Positions 15,360 through 23,286 of a stretch of 28,871 nucleotides of DNA are shown in pieces (position 1 is the stretch's first letter; each line of letters opens with the position of its first letter). The notes under the pieces are model-generated. The model was given only the letters and a program-made list of their open reading frames with translations. It had not been told where the DNA came from and made no database searches. The stretch covers positions 1 through 28,871 of the forward strand of contig CAYGDC010000003.1 in NCBI GenBank assembly GCA_964348605.1, written 5' to 3'. The translations under genes and the position numbers were made by a program. This DNA comes from JALOAR01 sp964348605 (GTDB lineage: Bacteria; Patescibacteriota; Minisyncoccia; UBA6257; Colwellbacteraceae).

Positions 15360-17133
15360 CACTATTATTTAGTTTTTTTAATACCTCTATTTTTTTAGCT
15401 ACTTCTAAAAGAAGAAATGACTTTTCTATTTTTTCTGCTTCTGATAGTTGAGGCGATTTAATTTCAATAGAAATAATTTCTCGTTTTTCTATAAGACTTT
15501 CTAGTTCTAAATTATTAGCAAGTTCCAATATTTCTCGTTCAACATTTTCCCCTATTAAGCCTGATTTAAGGACTAAGTCAGCAATTTTTTGCTGTATAGC
15601 CTCATTTTGAGACTCTTTATGGACCTCAGCTTGCCCTAAAAAAGAATCAGCAATAATGGCATTATAGAGCTCTAATTCCCCTTCTGGCAAGTATACCTCA
15701 ACTCTTTTAAGCTCCTTTTTAGCCATGTCTGAAACAAAATAAAGAGAAAGTAGCCTGTTAGCGATTAGTGTCTTGCGACTAGGTTTATCTTGGTGGGTAG
15801 GGATACTAGGCACAATAGAAGTAGAATAGCTAGGCTTTTGTTGTGTATCAATATTTAATGATTTAATTTCTAGCAATAAATCAGCTTCTCGTGTTCCAGA
15901 GCGAAAAGCAAGTTCTTGTATCCAATGAGCGCGCTCAACAGCGCTCGGAAGATTAATTATTTTTTTTAATATCTCTCTAATCCCCTGCTTTTTAGTTCCA
16001 ATATTAGAGCCCGCTATTAAGTGACGCGAAATATAATACTCCGTCGCAGGAACCGAAAAGGCAAGAATGTTTTTTAACATGCCTGGTTTTGTGGCGACAA
16101 TATCTGCTGGGTCTTTTAATCCTCCAGCCTCAGAGACTCTGCTAAAATCTAAAACCTCTACTTCAAAATCTTTCGCGTGTGCTAAATCTATGCTTCTCTC
16201 CATTGCTCTTTTGCCTGCTTCATCGTTATCAAAATTAAGAATAAGTTTATGCGCATACCTACGAAGTATTGTAAGTTGCTCTTCTGTAAGAGCGGTGCCA
16301 GAAGTTCCCACTGCATTTTTTACTCCATCTTGATGAGCCATTATAACATCTATTTGGCCCTCAACTAAAAGAACAAATCCTTGTTCGCGAATATCATCTT
16401 TCGATTTAGAAAGGCCATACAAAAGTCGTGATTTAGAAAAAATTGGCGTCTCGGGAGAATTAATGTATTTGCCAAAATCGCCTGTATCAAATTGAGGCAA
16501 GACTCTGCCAGTAAAACCAATAGTTTTTCCAAAAGTAGATTCAAGAGGAAACATTATTCTCCCCCTAAAACGGTCTATATATTTACCACGCTCCGTTTTA
16601 ATAATTAGCCCTGCGCGAGCAGAATCTGTCACATCAAATCCTTTTTGGATAAGATGAAGAGTTAATCCATCAAAATCATTTGGGGCAAAGCCTATTTCAA
16701 ATTCGTCTATTGATTTTTTAGACAACTTACGAGAAATAAGATATTCTTCTGCGATGGAAGCGCGATATAAACATTCGCGATAATATTGAACAGCGACACG
16801 ATTTACATCATATAAAACACCGAACTCTTTTTGTTCAGAGGGGCTTATGCGACTTAGTGAAATATTGGCTTTTTCAGCAAGGAATTTTAAAGCTTCATAA
16901 AACTCAAGATTTTCATACTTCATTAAAAATTTAAATATATCTCCGCCCTCATTACACCCAAAACAACGCCATATTTGGCGTTCTGGAGAAATCATAAGCG
17001 ATGGGGTTTTTTCTTTATGAAATGGGCAGCTCGCCTTAAAGTTTTTTCCAGCAGGTTTTAACTCTAAATAACTACGTAAAAATTCTACGAGATCTAATTT
17101 TTCTTTAATTTGTTGAACAGCGTTATCGGACAT
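15349..17133 (-). CDS. dnaG: DNA primase
   Basis: DnaG makes RNA primers for replication and interacts with the DnaB helicase. The 594-residue product has the N-terminal CHC2 zinc finger (C36, H39, C57, C60), the primase core, and the Toprim domain with E258 in LLVEGQIDVI and the acidic D302-N-D304-EAG motif. The C-terminal helicase-binding part (about 430-594) is divergent, as usual. On the minus strand TATAAT directly abuts the ATG, and TGTAAT lies seven bases upstream; either could be a -10. The 146 bp region between ddl and dnaG also holds a REP-like palindrome pair. The gene end overlaps rpoD. Confidence 0.96.
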   Translation of the reverse strand: MSDNAVQQIKEKLDLVEFLRSYLELKPAGKNFKASCPFHKEKTPSLMISPERQIWRCFGCNEGGDIFKFLMKYENLEFYEALKFLAEKANISLSRISPSEQKEFGVLYDVNRVAVQYYRECLYRASIAEEYLISRKLSKKSIDEFEIGFAPNDFDGLTLHLIQKGFDVTDSARAGLIIKTERGKYIDRFRGRIMFPLESTFGKTIGFTGRVLPQFDTGDFGKYINSPETPIFSKSRLLYGLSKSKDDIREQGFVLLVEGQIDVIMAHQDGVKNAVGTSGTALTEEQLTILRRYAHKLILNFDNDEAGKRAMERSIDLAHAKDFEVEVLDFSRVSEAGGLKDPADIVATKPGMLKNILAFSVPATEYYISRHLIAGSNIGTKKQGIREILKKIINLPSAVERAHWIQELAFRSGTREADLLLEIKSLNIDTQQKPSYSTSIVPSIPTHQDKPSRKTLIANRLLSLYFVSDMAKKELKRVEVYLPEGELELYNAIIADSFLGQAEVHKESQNEAIQQKIADLVLKSGLIGENVEREILELANNLELESLIEKREIISIEIKSPQLSEAEKIEKSFLLLEVAKKIEVLKKLNNSDAK

Positions 17134-17163
17134 ATTATAAATTACAACTAATTTCTAATTTTT

Positions 17164-17193
17164 CCCGCTTCGCGGGATCTCGCGTAGCGAGAT
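17164..17193. repeat. REP-like palindrome, copy 2, upstream of dnaG
   Basis: Two adjacent hairpins, CCCGC-ttc-GCGGG and ATCTCGC-gta-GCGAGAT. The block is the inverted-orientation homologue of 12513-12536: both share the CTTCGCG-R-GATCTCGCG core and a GAGATAA flank. Here the long palindrome has drifted into two short hairpins. Confidence 0.65.
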
Positions 17194-17279
17194 AACTTTG
17201 ATTCAGTTTTGAATATACTAATTTTGAGTCCCTATTCTTTGGATTTCACTTTTGCTTTTACTTTATCGTTTGCTATTAA

Positions 17280-18224
17280 TTATTTTCCATATCTTTTAAT
17301 AGCTGAGGCAATGATTTTATCTAAAAGAGCGCTGTTTGAAAGGCCAATATGATTTGCCGCTTGTAATAATAATCCTGCAGGCATAAGGCCTGGAATAGTG
17401 TTAATTTCTAACACATGAAACCTGCCACTATTATCAATAATCATATCTGTGCGAGAAACACCAGATGCTCCAATTATTTTATGAGCAGCCAGAGCAATGC
17501 GCTGAGCCTCTTCTGCTTCTTGTCTTGTAATAGGAGCAGGAGTAATTTCTTTGGCAGAGCCTAAACTATATTTAGCATTATAATCAAAAAAATCAGAACG
17601 GAGAGGAAAAACTTCAGTTGGCGGTAAAGGGATCTCTCCGCGCTCGTCCTCTATAACTCCGCAAGTAATTTCTCTGCCAGTAATATATTTCTGCACCATA
17701 GCGTTTCGGCTTATTCTAAACACCCGACAGAGAGCTTCTTTTGTGCCAAATTCATTACGAATAATATTAACTCCGATAGAGGATCCTCTATCTACGGGCT
17801 TAACAACAACCGGATAATCGAATGGTGCTCTAAAATAAGCCCAGTTATTTTCTCGATTAATTTCGGCCCAATCAGGCACGCCTAATCCGTAAGCTTTAAA
17901 AAGTTTAGAAGAAGCAGATTTATTCATTCCCAATGCGCTTGACTGTGCAGATGATCCAGTATAAGGCACTCCGATATTATCTAAAAATTGCTGAATGGTC
18001 CCGTCTTCTCCGTATTCGCCGTGCAAAGCAAGAAAAGCAATATCCACCTTATCTATGAGTCCCTCAAAAGGGAGAGACCACTCTCCGTTACGATTAATAT
18101 GCACAGGAATAACCTCGTATCTGTCTTTATTTAAATTTTCGCAAACCATTTTACCACTTAAAATAGAAATATCGTGCTCAGAAGATGGCCCGCCCATTAA
18201 AACAGCTATCCTAATTTTATCCAT
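17280..18224 (-). CDS. ddl: D-alanine--D-alanine ligase
   Basis: Ddl makes the D-Ala-D-Ala dipeptide that MurF adds to the stem peptide. The 314-residue ATP-grasp protein starts MDKIRIAVLMGGPSSEHDIS, the family signature. It has the VVKPVDRGSSIGV ATP-binding segment, the central GREITCGVI, SRTDMIIDNSG, and the C-terminal EINTIPGLMPAGLL with the magnesium-binding Glu and Asn. Length and all motifs are normal. It is transcribed towards dnaG and lies directly downstream of the terminator of the RRM gene, so it probably has its own promoter. Confidence 0.96.
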   Translation of the reverse strand: MDKIRIAVLMGGPSSEHDISILSGKMVCENLNKDRYEVIPVHINRNGEWSLPFEGLIDKVDIAFLALHGEYGEDGTIQQFLDNIGVPYTGSSAQSSALGMNKSASSKLFKAYGLGVPDWAEINRENNWAYFRAPFDYPVVVKPVDRGSSIGVNIIRNEFGTKEALCRVFRISRNAMVQKYITGREITCGVIEDERGEIPLPPTEVFPLRSDFFDYNAKYSLGSAKEITPAPITRQEAEEAQRIALAAHKIIGASGVSRTDMIIDNSGRFHVLEINTIPGLMPAGLLLQAANHIGLSNSALLDKIIASAIKRYGK

Positions 18225-18237
18225 AACTATATTTCGT

Positions 18238-18243
18238 ATTATA
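18238..18243 (-). promoter_or_regulatory. -10 box of ddl
   Basis: TATAAT on the minus strand, 13 bases before the ATG, predicts a leader of about six bases. No convincing -35 is visible, because the upstream bases form the terminator of the preceding gene. Confidence 0.45.
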
Positions 18244-18254
18244 TACCAAACAAA

Positions 18255-18312
18255 AATCCCGCGCCACTTTGAACACTTATTTAATAAAACTAGTGTCCAA
18301 AAACGCGGGATT
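18255..18312 (-). terminator. Long terminator hairpin of the RRM gene
   Basis: Outer arms AATCCCGCG (18255-18263) and CGCGGGATT (18304-18312) are perfect complements. An inner stem TTTGAACACT/AGTGTCCAAA has one mismatch that is a G-U pair in RNA. On the minus strand the hairpin ends in TTTTTGTTT, a good intrinsic terminator between the RRM gene and ddl. Confidence 0.75.
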
Positions 18313-18329
18313 CATGTTTATAATCAGGA

Positions 18330-18629
18330 CTACCAGCTTCTTCCGAAGCCTCCTCCGCGATTATCCCTTTTAGGGCGCTCTTCCATAGGACGAGCCTTGT
18401 TTACTTTGATAGAACGTCCACCAAAGTCAGTGCCATCAAACATTTCTATGGCGCGATCAGCTTCTGCTTCAGTTGCGAATTCAACGAATCCGAAACCTTT
18501 AGAACGACCACTCATTTTGTCTATGATGACTACGGCTGACTCAACTGTTCCAGCTTGAGAAAAAGCTTCTTTGAGCTCTTCATCTCGAGTGGTATAAGGA
18601 AGTCCTCCAATATAGAGTTTCTTAACCAT
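18330..18629 (-). CDS. Single-RRM RNA-binding protein
   Basis: A 99-residue protein with one RNA recognition motif and a short Arg/Gly-rich tail (DNRGGGFGRSW). RNP2 is LYIGGL (5-10) and RNP1 is KGFGFVEF (44-51), both with the aromatic residues that stack on RNA bases. Small RRM proteins of this form occur in cyanobacteria and other bacteria, where several are cold-inducible and thought to act as RNA chaperones. The gene is monocistronic, with a good promoter, a leader of about 97 bases and its own terminator, which suggests strong and regulated expression. The target RNAs are unknown. Confidence 0.93.
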   Translation of the reverse strand: MVKKLYIGGLPYTTRDEELKEAFSQAGTVESAVVIIDKMSGRSKGFGFVEFATEAEADRAIEMFDGTDFGGRSIKVNKARPMEERPKRDNRGGGFGRSW

Positions 18630-18760
18630 TATTTATTTCTTTTATAATTTGGTAAGCTCGACCTATTCCTTATATGGACTTCGCACTTATGGCTAACTCC
18701 CACTCTCTGGAAACCTTGAACTTACAATGAGTATTGTCTCATAAGCACCGCGCTTGTCAA
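18630..18760 (-). promoter_or_regulatory. Sigma-70 promoter and about 97-base leader of the RRM gene
   Basis: On the minus strand TTGACA (18755-18760) and GACAAT (18733-18738) are 16 bases apart, placing the start near 18726. The leader to the ATG at 18629 is about 97 bases, while other promoters in the window sit within 6-13 bases of the start codon. Such a leader could hold a temperature-responsive or autoregulatory element; this is inference. It contains AAGGAATAGG about 35 bases before the ATG. Confidence 0.55.
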
Positions 18761-18829
18761 TAGCTATGAACTAATGTGGATTATTAGGCAATACATGAAA
18801 TAATATAAGTTGTGGCTTATAATAAATTC

Positions 18830-18838
18830 TGTTATAAA
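18830..18838 (+). promoter_or_regulatory. Extended -10 of tRNA-Ser(GGA)
   Basis: TGTTATAAA is an extended -10 near-match, ten bases before the mature tRNA 5' end. The preceding bases (AAATTC) are the same as those before the murC -10. A second TATAAT at 18818-18823 is an alternative. Confidence 0.45.
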
Positions 18839-18848
18839 TAAAAACGCA

Positions 18849-18933
18849 GGAGAGGTCGCATAGTGGCCTAGTGCGCTCGCTTGGAAAGCGGGTATGTCGA
18901 AAGGCATCGAGGGTTCGAATCCCTCCCTCTCCG
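18849..18933 (+). tRNA. tRNA-Ser (anticodon GGA)
   Basis: An 85-base class II tRNA. The acceptor stem GGAGAGG pairs with CCTCTCC and is followed by discriminator G. The anticodon stem CTCGC/GCGGG encloses TTGGAAA, giving anticodon GGA. A long variable arm, typical of Ser, and the T-loop GGTTCGAATCC are present. CCA is not encoded. Confidence 0.95.
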
Positions 18934-18940
18934 CAAACAG

Positions 18941-18980
18941 CCCTCACAACATATTTTAGTGTTGTAAGGGTTATTTTATT
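18941..18980 (+). terminator. Terminator of tRNA-Ser(GGA)
   Basis: CCCT-C-ACAACA pairs with TGTTGT-A-AGGG (one mismatch) around an eight-base loop, followed by the T-rich TTATTTTATT. Confidence 0.75.
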
Positions 18981-18984
18981 GAAG

Positions 18985-19116
18985 ATAGGATTCGAACGCC
19001 GGAGCCAAAATTTTCAGCAGAAAATTTTAGTGAGGTGGTGCCCAGATAAAAATTTTTCGTCAAAAAATTTTGAATCGCGGGCGAATCTCTGCCTCTCCGC
19101 CTTCGCTTCAGCGAAG
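18985..19116. repeat. Hairpin-rich repeat with a decayed tRNA-Ser 3'-end copy
   Basis: The left end (GGATTCGAACGCC) and the right end (GCGGGCGAATCTC) form imperfect inverted repeats. Between them lie two A/T palindromes, AAAATTTTCAGCAGAAAATTTT-like at about 19007-19028 and a longer one at about 19048-19071. Positions 19073-19100 match the last bases of tRNA-Ser(GGA) with three substitutions and one two-base gap. The stretch then continues into CTTCGC-ttca-GCGAAG (19101-19116) and CTCGTAAGAG, which also follow the 3' end of tRNA-Ser(UGA). It looks like a small element inserted at the tRNA 3' end. No protein is convincing here; 19117-19225 shows nothing further. Confidence 0.6.
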
Positions 19117-19225
19117 CTCGTAAGAGAGAATGTGAGCTTCATTATTGTGTAATGTATTTAAATTTATCTTACTACATAAAATCTGACCGAAGCGAGATAA
19201 TTTATGCTATTGTCTCAAGCAATAC

Positions 19226-19864
19226 TTAAGACATTGGAGTCATTTGAGTTTGAGCCAATAGTTTACGATAAATAAAAGCTAATGCAACCATTGTCGTAGG
19301 GACAGTAACAAATAAACCAACTATCATACTGAGTGCTCCAACTATATTGATGCCTATAGCAACTAAAGAAAAAAGATATAGCCTCCATTTAACACCCTTT
19401 GTGAGAATAGCGCTTGTTTTTAAAGATTCTATTGGCCCTAGTCCTTTATCAATAACCAAATGGAGGCAGAACTGATATTTTATCGCCCAAATAATTCCTG
19501 GCACAATCAGTAGCAATGTCCCTCCAAAGATAATTAGTCCATAAAGAATATAAGTGAATAGATATTTAAAAAACAAGCGATACTGAGAGAATAGATCACT
19601 AAGTCCGCTTTTTTCCCCATCACAAAACCTCAAGGCGATTTTAACTAATCCTATTGAAATTAACAGAGTCAAAGCATAATCAGCAATATGAAAGATAATT
19701 CCCAAAAAAGTATTTATTTGTAATGCTATTCCGGCAATAATAGCAGGAAAAATGAAGAGTAGTCCAAAAACTATCGAAAGCCCAATGAAAAATCCAAGAT
19801 TGTTATTCGCTGTATTCCATCCGAAGCGCAAAGCCTCTCTTATAGAAAAAACTCTTGTAGTCAT
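19226..19864 (-). CDS. Multi-pass membrane protein, DUF975/YciC-like
   Basis: A 212-residue integral membrane protein with about five to six hydrophobic segments (near residues 24-50, 52-78, 105-130, 160-200). The loop after the first half, the LLIVPGIIWAIKYQFCLHLVIDKG segment and the following GPIESLKTSAILTKG resemble the DUF975/YciC and glycerophosphodiesterase membrane-domain families (pattern VPGIxxxxxY, then an S-x-x-L/K-G region). No catalytic motif is visible and the function is unknown. The gene stands alone: 130 bases separate it from the PP2C gene upstream, where GATAAG/CTTATC (19911-19931) forms a small hairpin without a T-run. Family assignment is moderate. Confidence 0.65.
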   Translation of the reverse strand: MTTRVFSIREALRFGWNTANNNLGFFIGLSIVFGLLFIFPAIIAGIALQINTFLGIIFHIADYALTLLISIGLVKIALRFCDGEKSGLSDLFSQYRLFFKYLFTYILYGLIIFGGTLLLIVPGIIWAIKYQFCLHLVIDKGLGPIESLKTSAILTKGVKWRLYLFSLVAIGINIVGALSMIVGLFVTVPTTMVALAFIYRKLLAQTQMTPMS

Positions 19865-19994
19865 ATTGTTATTTATTTTATTTTTTTATTTAAAAAGACT
19901 ATATAGACTGATAAGGACTAATCTCTTATCGCATAAATCTGCTTATTTATAATAACATAAATTTTATTTCTATCTGTAATTACTCGAACTATTC

Positions 19995-21353
19995 TTATTT
20001 TTTATTTAATAATTCACGATCAAGTAAATATTTAACGCGATCACGCAATCCCTCTGTTCTAGTAAGAGTTTGTAAACTTGCTTTTTCTTCACGTATTAAA
20101 TTAATTATGTTTTTTAACTCTTTAGCCTCATAAAATCGCTCTGATCCCTGTAGTCCTCCGAGATGCTCAATGGCTTGCAAAAGTTCCGGAAAGCTTTCGG
20201 CTGAATATATATAAGTTCGGCGCTCTGGCGTATTCAGGTTTCGTAATATTGCTGGAGGTATTTGTTTTCGAATTATTGTCTCTCCATCTGTATCGGATTT
20301 ATGGACTATAATATCACCGGTTTTAGGATTAGTGCCAAAAACCTCCCATCCTGGCTCAATTTTACCACTACTTCGTTGCACAAACACAAGCTTACCTTTT
20401 GGCCATTCTTGATCTTCATATTGTTCTATTAAAGGCGGTGTCTCTATTTTTTTATTATGTTCTAGTGTAGAAATCTCAAAAATAATTGCGCTCATATCAT
20501 CTGGCTTAGCTCTTAGATTTTGCTCGCGACTTCTTTTTTTAGCAGAACGAATGAGATCTTTAACTGCTATTTCATTATCTAGCGATACACATAATGCCTG
20601 AGCAATTTCTTCATCAGTAAGATTATCGTGAATGCCGTCTGATGTAATGACAATCTTTTCTTCTGAATGGATAGGGACAATATACAATCTAGGCTCAACG
20701 CTATTACCTACCCCTAGCGCTTGCGATATTTGATGTCGCTTATTAAACCATTCTTTTTCTTGTATAGAAAGATTATTAAAATTAAAATCAACTACATTAT
20801 TTAGTTTTTGCTGAACATCCCTTGCTCGCCGTTCGTTATTAATTGAATAACTAACAATATTATCATCTAGAGTAATCTGTTCTAATTTTTTATCAGCGCG
20901 ATAAACATAAACACGACTATCGCCAATATTCGCAATGACCGCCTTGCTGTCTCCTTGCACGCTTTCCCAAATTTTTACAACAGAAGCTGTTGTTCCCATT
21001 CCTGCTAGATCAGGATTTTCTTGCGCTAGTTGCAATAATTTATTATTTGCTCCATAAAACGCTTTTTCTAATTCTTTCTGTATCAATTGAGGCGTAAAAT
21101 TATTAGGTATTTTTTGTAAAATTTCAGCAATATAAGTTTTTGCTTCTTGCGACGCCTTATCTCCTGCAGCATGCCCTCCCATGCCATCAAATATTCCAAA
21201 AATTCCTTTTTCTTTATTAATTAATATCGCATCTTCATTTCTCTGAGGACGATTTTCTGCTGAAATAGTTTCTCCATGTACATTAAAACAATCTACTGAC
21301 TTAAGCCTATCAGGAGTTTTTGATAAATTAAAAATTTTTTCAAAATTAAACAT
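19995..21353 (-). CDS. PP2C-type serine/threonine phosphatase with extra C-terminal domain
   Basis: Residues about 25-295 form a PPM/PP2C phosphatase. Metal-binding motifs are intact: RNED (38-41), FDGMGGH (55-61), ANIGDSRVYVYR, SDGIHDN (238-244) and KPDDMS (283-288). It should dephosphorylate Ser/Thr phosphoproteins with two Mn/Mg ions. Residues about 318-375 form a separate small domain with RSSGKIEPGWEVFG, TGDIIVHKS and a Gly-Glu turn, followed by a helical tail (385-452). I recall a similar RSSG...GW module in other CPR proteins but cannot check it. No transmembrane segment is seen. No Hanks-type kinase partner is in the window. The 223 bp upstream gap holds a decayed repeat. Confidence 0.9.
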   Translation of the reverse strand: MFNFEKIFNLSKTPDRLKSVDCFNVHGETISAENRPQRNEDAILINKEKGIFGIFDGMGGHAAGDKASQEAKTYIAEILQKIPNNFTPQLIQKELEKAFYGANNKLLQLAQENPDLAGMGTTASVVKIWESVQGDSKAVIANIGDSRVYVYRADKKLEQITLDDNIVSYSINNERRARDVQQKLNNVVDFNFNNLSIQEKEWFNKRHQISQALGVGNSVEPRLYIVPIHSEEKIVITSDGIHDNLTDEEIAQALCVSLDNEIAVKDLIRSAKKRSREQNLRAKPDDMSAIIFEISTLEHNKKIETPPLIEQYEDQEWPKGKLVFVQRSSGKIEPGWEVFGTNPKTGDIIVHKSDTDGETIIRKQIPPAILRNLNTPERRTYIYSAESFPELLQAIEHLGGLQGSERFYEAKELKNIINLIREEKASLQTLTRTEGLRDRVKYLLDRELLNKK

Positions 21354-21487
21354 AATTTATATCAAATTACACTATATTATATAAACTAAGATATCTATGA
21401 TAGATATATTTATTGTATCAAGAAGTTTTTTGTTAAAGCAAAAGATAGAGATTTATAAAACAAGGGAAGTTTCCCCACGCCTTCTTT

Positions 21488-21539
21488 CCGCCCACCCGTA
21501 AAAGCGACTCTTTCAGATTAGACGATTTCAAATTTTCCT
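21488..21539 (-). repeat. Decayed copy of the dispersed repeat at 24825-24876
   Basis: Aligned without gaps to 24825-24876, 40 of 52 bases match and all 12 differences are transitions. Read on the minus strand it gives KFEIV-stop-SERVAFTGGRK, against EKLEIVQFERVASAGGRKK in the other copy. The rest of 21354-21577 is A/T-rich with nothing further recognised. Confidence 0.65.
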
Positions 21540-21577
21540 ATTTTTTCGGAAATAAAATAAACAAACCAAGCGATCCA

Positions 21578-21892
21578 TTATCGCAATCCAAAATCCGTAA
21601 GGATTCGAGGCAAAAGAAACGCCAGAGCAATCAAAAAACTTATTATTATTCGCAACCTATTATAATTATCTGCTTCAATAAACTCCACAATAATATTCGC
21701 TATCAAAAGAAAAACACCTAATGTCAAAAAACTAACAAAGAGCAGGGCTGGCAGTAAGGCAATAACGCCCCCAAGGCTTCTGTCCATATGTGGAGATAGC
21801 AAACTGATAAGAAGTAAGGCAACAGTAAGGATTAATACCCAAATAATAAATTTACGGTGACTTATGCTTTTAATTTTTTCATTAAAATTCAT
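21578..21892 (-). CDS. Small three-helix membrane protein, unknown function
   Basis: A 104-residue protein with hydrophobic segments at about 15-33, 42-72 and 82-98, separated by short polar turns (SPHMDRS, EADNYNRLR). I recognise no family. Base composition is similar to its neighbours. It lies between the PP2C gene and the conserved 167-residue gene with no overlap on either side, so it is probably expressed alone. It could be a genuine small membrane protein; the only support is the open frame, its length and the hydrophobic pattern. Confidence 0.6.
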   Translation of the reverse strand: MNFNEKIKSISHRKFIIWVLILTVALLLISLLSPHMDRSLGGVIALLPALLFVSFLTLGVFLLIANIIVEFIEADNYNRLRIIISFLIALAFLLPRILTDFGLR

Positions 21893-21957
21893 ATTTCTTA
21901 TTTAAGAAAACTGTTTTTATATCTTAACCTTTGTTTAGTTTAACGACAAATTATTTT

Positions 21958-22461
21958 TTATATTTTTCTACTATCGTAAGCCCAGTGCAATATGGCCTGT
22001 CGTTGTTTTTTTCTACAGTTCAAGTCCTTGGAAAAACAATTATTTCTAACTTGTGCAATATGTCTTTTTATTGCTTTCCATCTTCGTATTTGTCTTTGGT
22101 CATCTTCGTGTCTTCTTCCGATAAAATACCTGCAATACCACTGAAACCAGCCTCTTGGGTCATCAGGATGTATCCATCCCCTTTCTCGCCACACTGATAA
22201 AGATTGACTGGCGTTTACTCCAAAAAAATTTAATTCTGCATCATGTTTTTTAGAGTATAACTTAGCTTGCTTAAACCAATCACGAGGAAATTCTTCTTTA
22301 CAATCAGTCATATATTTTCCGCCAAATACACCAAGCGCTAACATTTCTTTCGGAGTTAATTCTGGCTTGAAGTCTTTATCAAAATTTTTGCCTTGTTTTT
22401 CTGAAATCTCATAGACATAATTTCTCTGCATTTTGTCATTCACCGTAACTGTTTTTCGCAT
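21958..22461 (-). CDS. Conserved hypothetical protein (GVFGGKYMTDC / GWIHPDDPRGWFQWY family)
   Basis: A 167-residue soluble protein. It carries two stretches that look highly conserved: MLALGVFGGKYMTDCKEEFP (near 40-59) and GWIHPDDPRGWFQWYCRYF (near 95-113). A basic C-terminal part follows, with RQIRRWKAIKRHI and RKKQRQAILHWAYDSRKI. I recognise this as a widespread uncharacterised family, seen to my knowledge in bacteria and fungi, with no known function. Tryptophan is abundant, and two regions rich in Arg and Lys suggest nucleic-acid contact, but this is a guess. There are no membrane segments. Next to it are membrane proteins with no evident link. Confidence 0.8.
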   Translation of the reverse strand: MRKTVTVNDKMQRNYVYEISEKQGKNFDKDFKPELTPKEMLALGVFGGKYMTDCKEEFPRDWFKQAKLYSKKHDAELNFFGVNASQSLSVWRERGWIHPDDPRGWFQWYCRYFIGRRHEDDQRQIRRWKAIKRHIAQVRNNCFSKDLNCRKKQRQAILHWAYDSRKI

Positions 22462-22509
22462 GCTTTTTTTATTAGTAAAACAAAGCTAGAAAAATAATAA
22501 AATAAAGTT

Positions 22510-23271
22510 TTATTTATCTTTTTTCCTGTTGCTTATAAATAAAATTACTCCTGTAAATACAAGCAGACACACAACTACAGTCCAAATTATGTTTGGGTAA
22601 TTTCCGGCAAAGCCAGATACAGAAAGATGTTTAACAAGAATAGCGCTGTATGCCCAAATCAGAACAAGTCCATAAGGGAAAAAGTGGTCGCGAAGCATGC
22701 GCCACGAACCGATAATTGCTCCAACCAATAACACTAAGACTGTCCAAAAACTTTCTGGAACGCCAAAACCATTCCATCCAAGGTAAACAAGGAAAACGGT
22801 AATATTGGCAATTGTAGCTACTGTAATCCAGCCAAAATAAACACTGAAAGGCAAACGCACAAGCCAAGTCTCTTTTTGAGTAATGGTACGCTTATGGAAA
22901 ATATCAGCAATTTTTATAAGAGTAACTAACAACCCAAGCATAATGATGACTGATAACCAGATTAAATCGTAGTGCCAAGCAAATATCCATGAAGCATTAA
23001 GAAGCGCGTTTACAATAAATATGCGATTGACTTTTACCACCAATTCGTCTTTTTTATGCCACAACTGATAAACAACATATATTCCTAATAAGAGATAAAT
23101 CAAACCCCAGATAGAAAACGCATAACCAGCTGGCGCAAAAAGATTTTGATAATTTTCGGATATTTGTCCAGTGGTTCTGCCTCCGAGTGGAAGTAAAACA
23201 GCAAGATAGTTTATTCCGACCATTGTGACATAAGATACTAATGTCGATATTTTTAAAAAATTTGTATTCAT
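22510..23271 (-). CDS. TspO/MBR-like tryptophan-rich membrane protein
   Basis: A 253-residue polytopic protein with about seven to eight hydrophobic helices. The N-terminus and the PAGYAFSIWGLIYLLLG motif (47-63), followed by a QLWHKK loop and further W-containing helices, match the longer tryptophan-rich sensory protein relatives of TspO/MBR common in Bacteroidetes and CPR. Classical TspO (about 160 residues) binds tetrapyrroles and related ligands; the role of the longer relatives is not established. A perfect extended -10 lies six bases upstream of its ATG, and the gene has no overlapping neighbour. Confidence 0.7.
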   Translation of the reverse strand: MNTNFLKISTLVSYVTMVGINYLAVLLPLGGRTTGQISENYQNLFAPAGYAFSIWGLIYLLLGIYVVYQLWHKKDELVVKVNRIFIVNALLNASWIFAWHYDLIWLSVIIMLGLLVTLIKIADIFHKRTITQKETWLVRLPFSVYFGWITVATIANITVFLVYLGWNGFGVPESFWTVLVLLVGAIIGSWRMLRDHFFPYGLVLIWAYSAILVKHLSVSGFAGNYPNIIWTVVVCLLVFTGVILFISNRKKDK

Positions 23272-23277
23272 AAATAT

Positions 23278-23286
23278 ATTATATCA
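23278..23286 (-). promoter_or_regulatory. Extended -10 promoter of the TspO-like gene
   Basis: TGATATAAT on the minus strand, with six bases (ATATTT) before the ATG at 23271. Transcription is predicted to begin within the start codon region, so the mRNA would be leaderless. Confidence 0.55.

Noticed and set aside
18630..18730. A known RNA (4.5S, 6S, riboswitch) in the RRM leader
   Set aside because: No conserved core of any of these could be recognised; only the leader length is supported.
18871..19152. A 93-residue plus-strand ORF
   Set aside because: It starts inside tRNA-Ser(GGA), reads through its terminator and the A/T palindromes, and has no domain.
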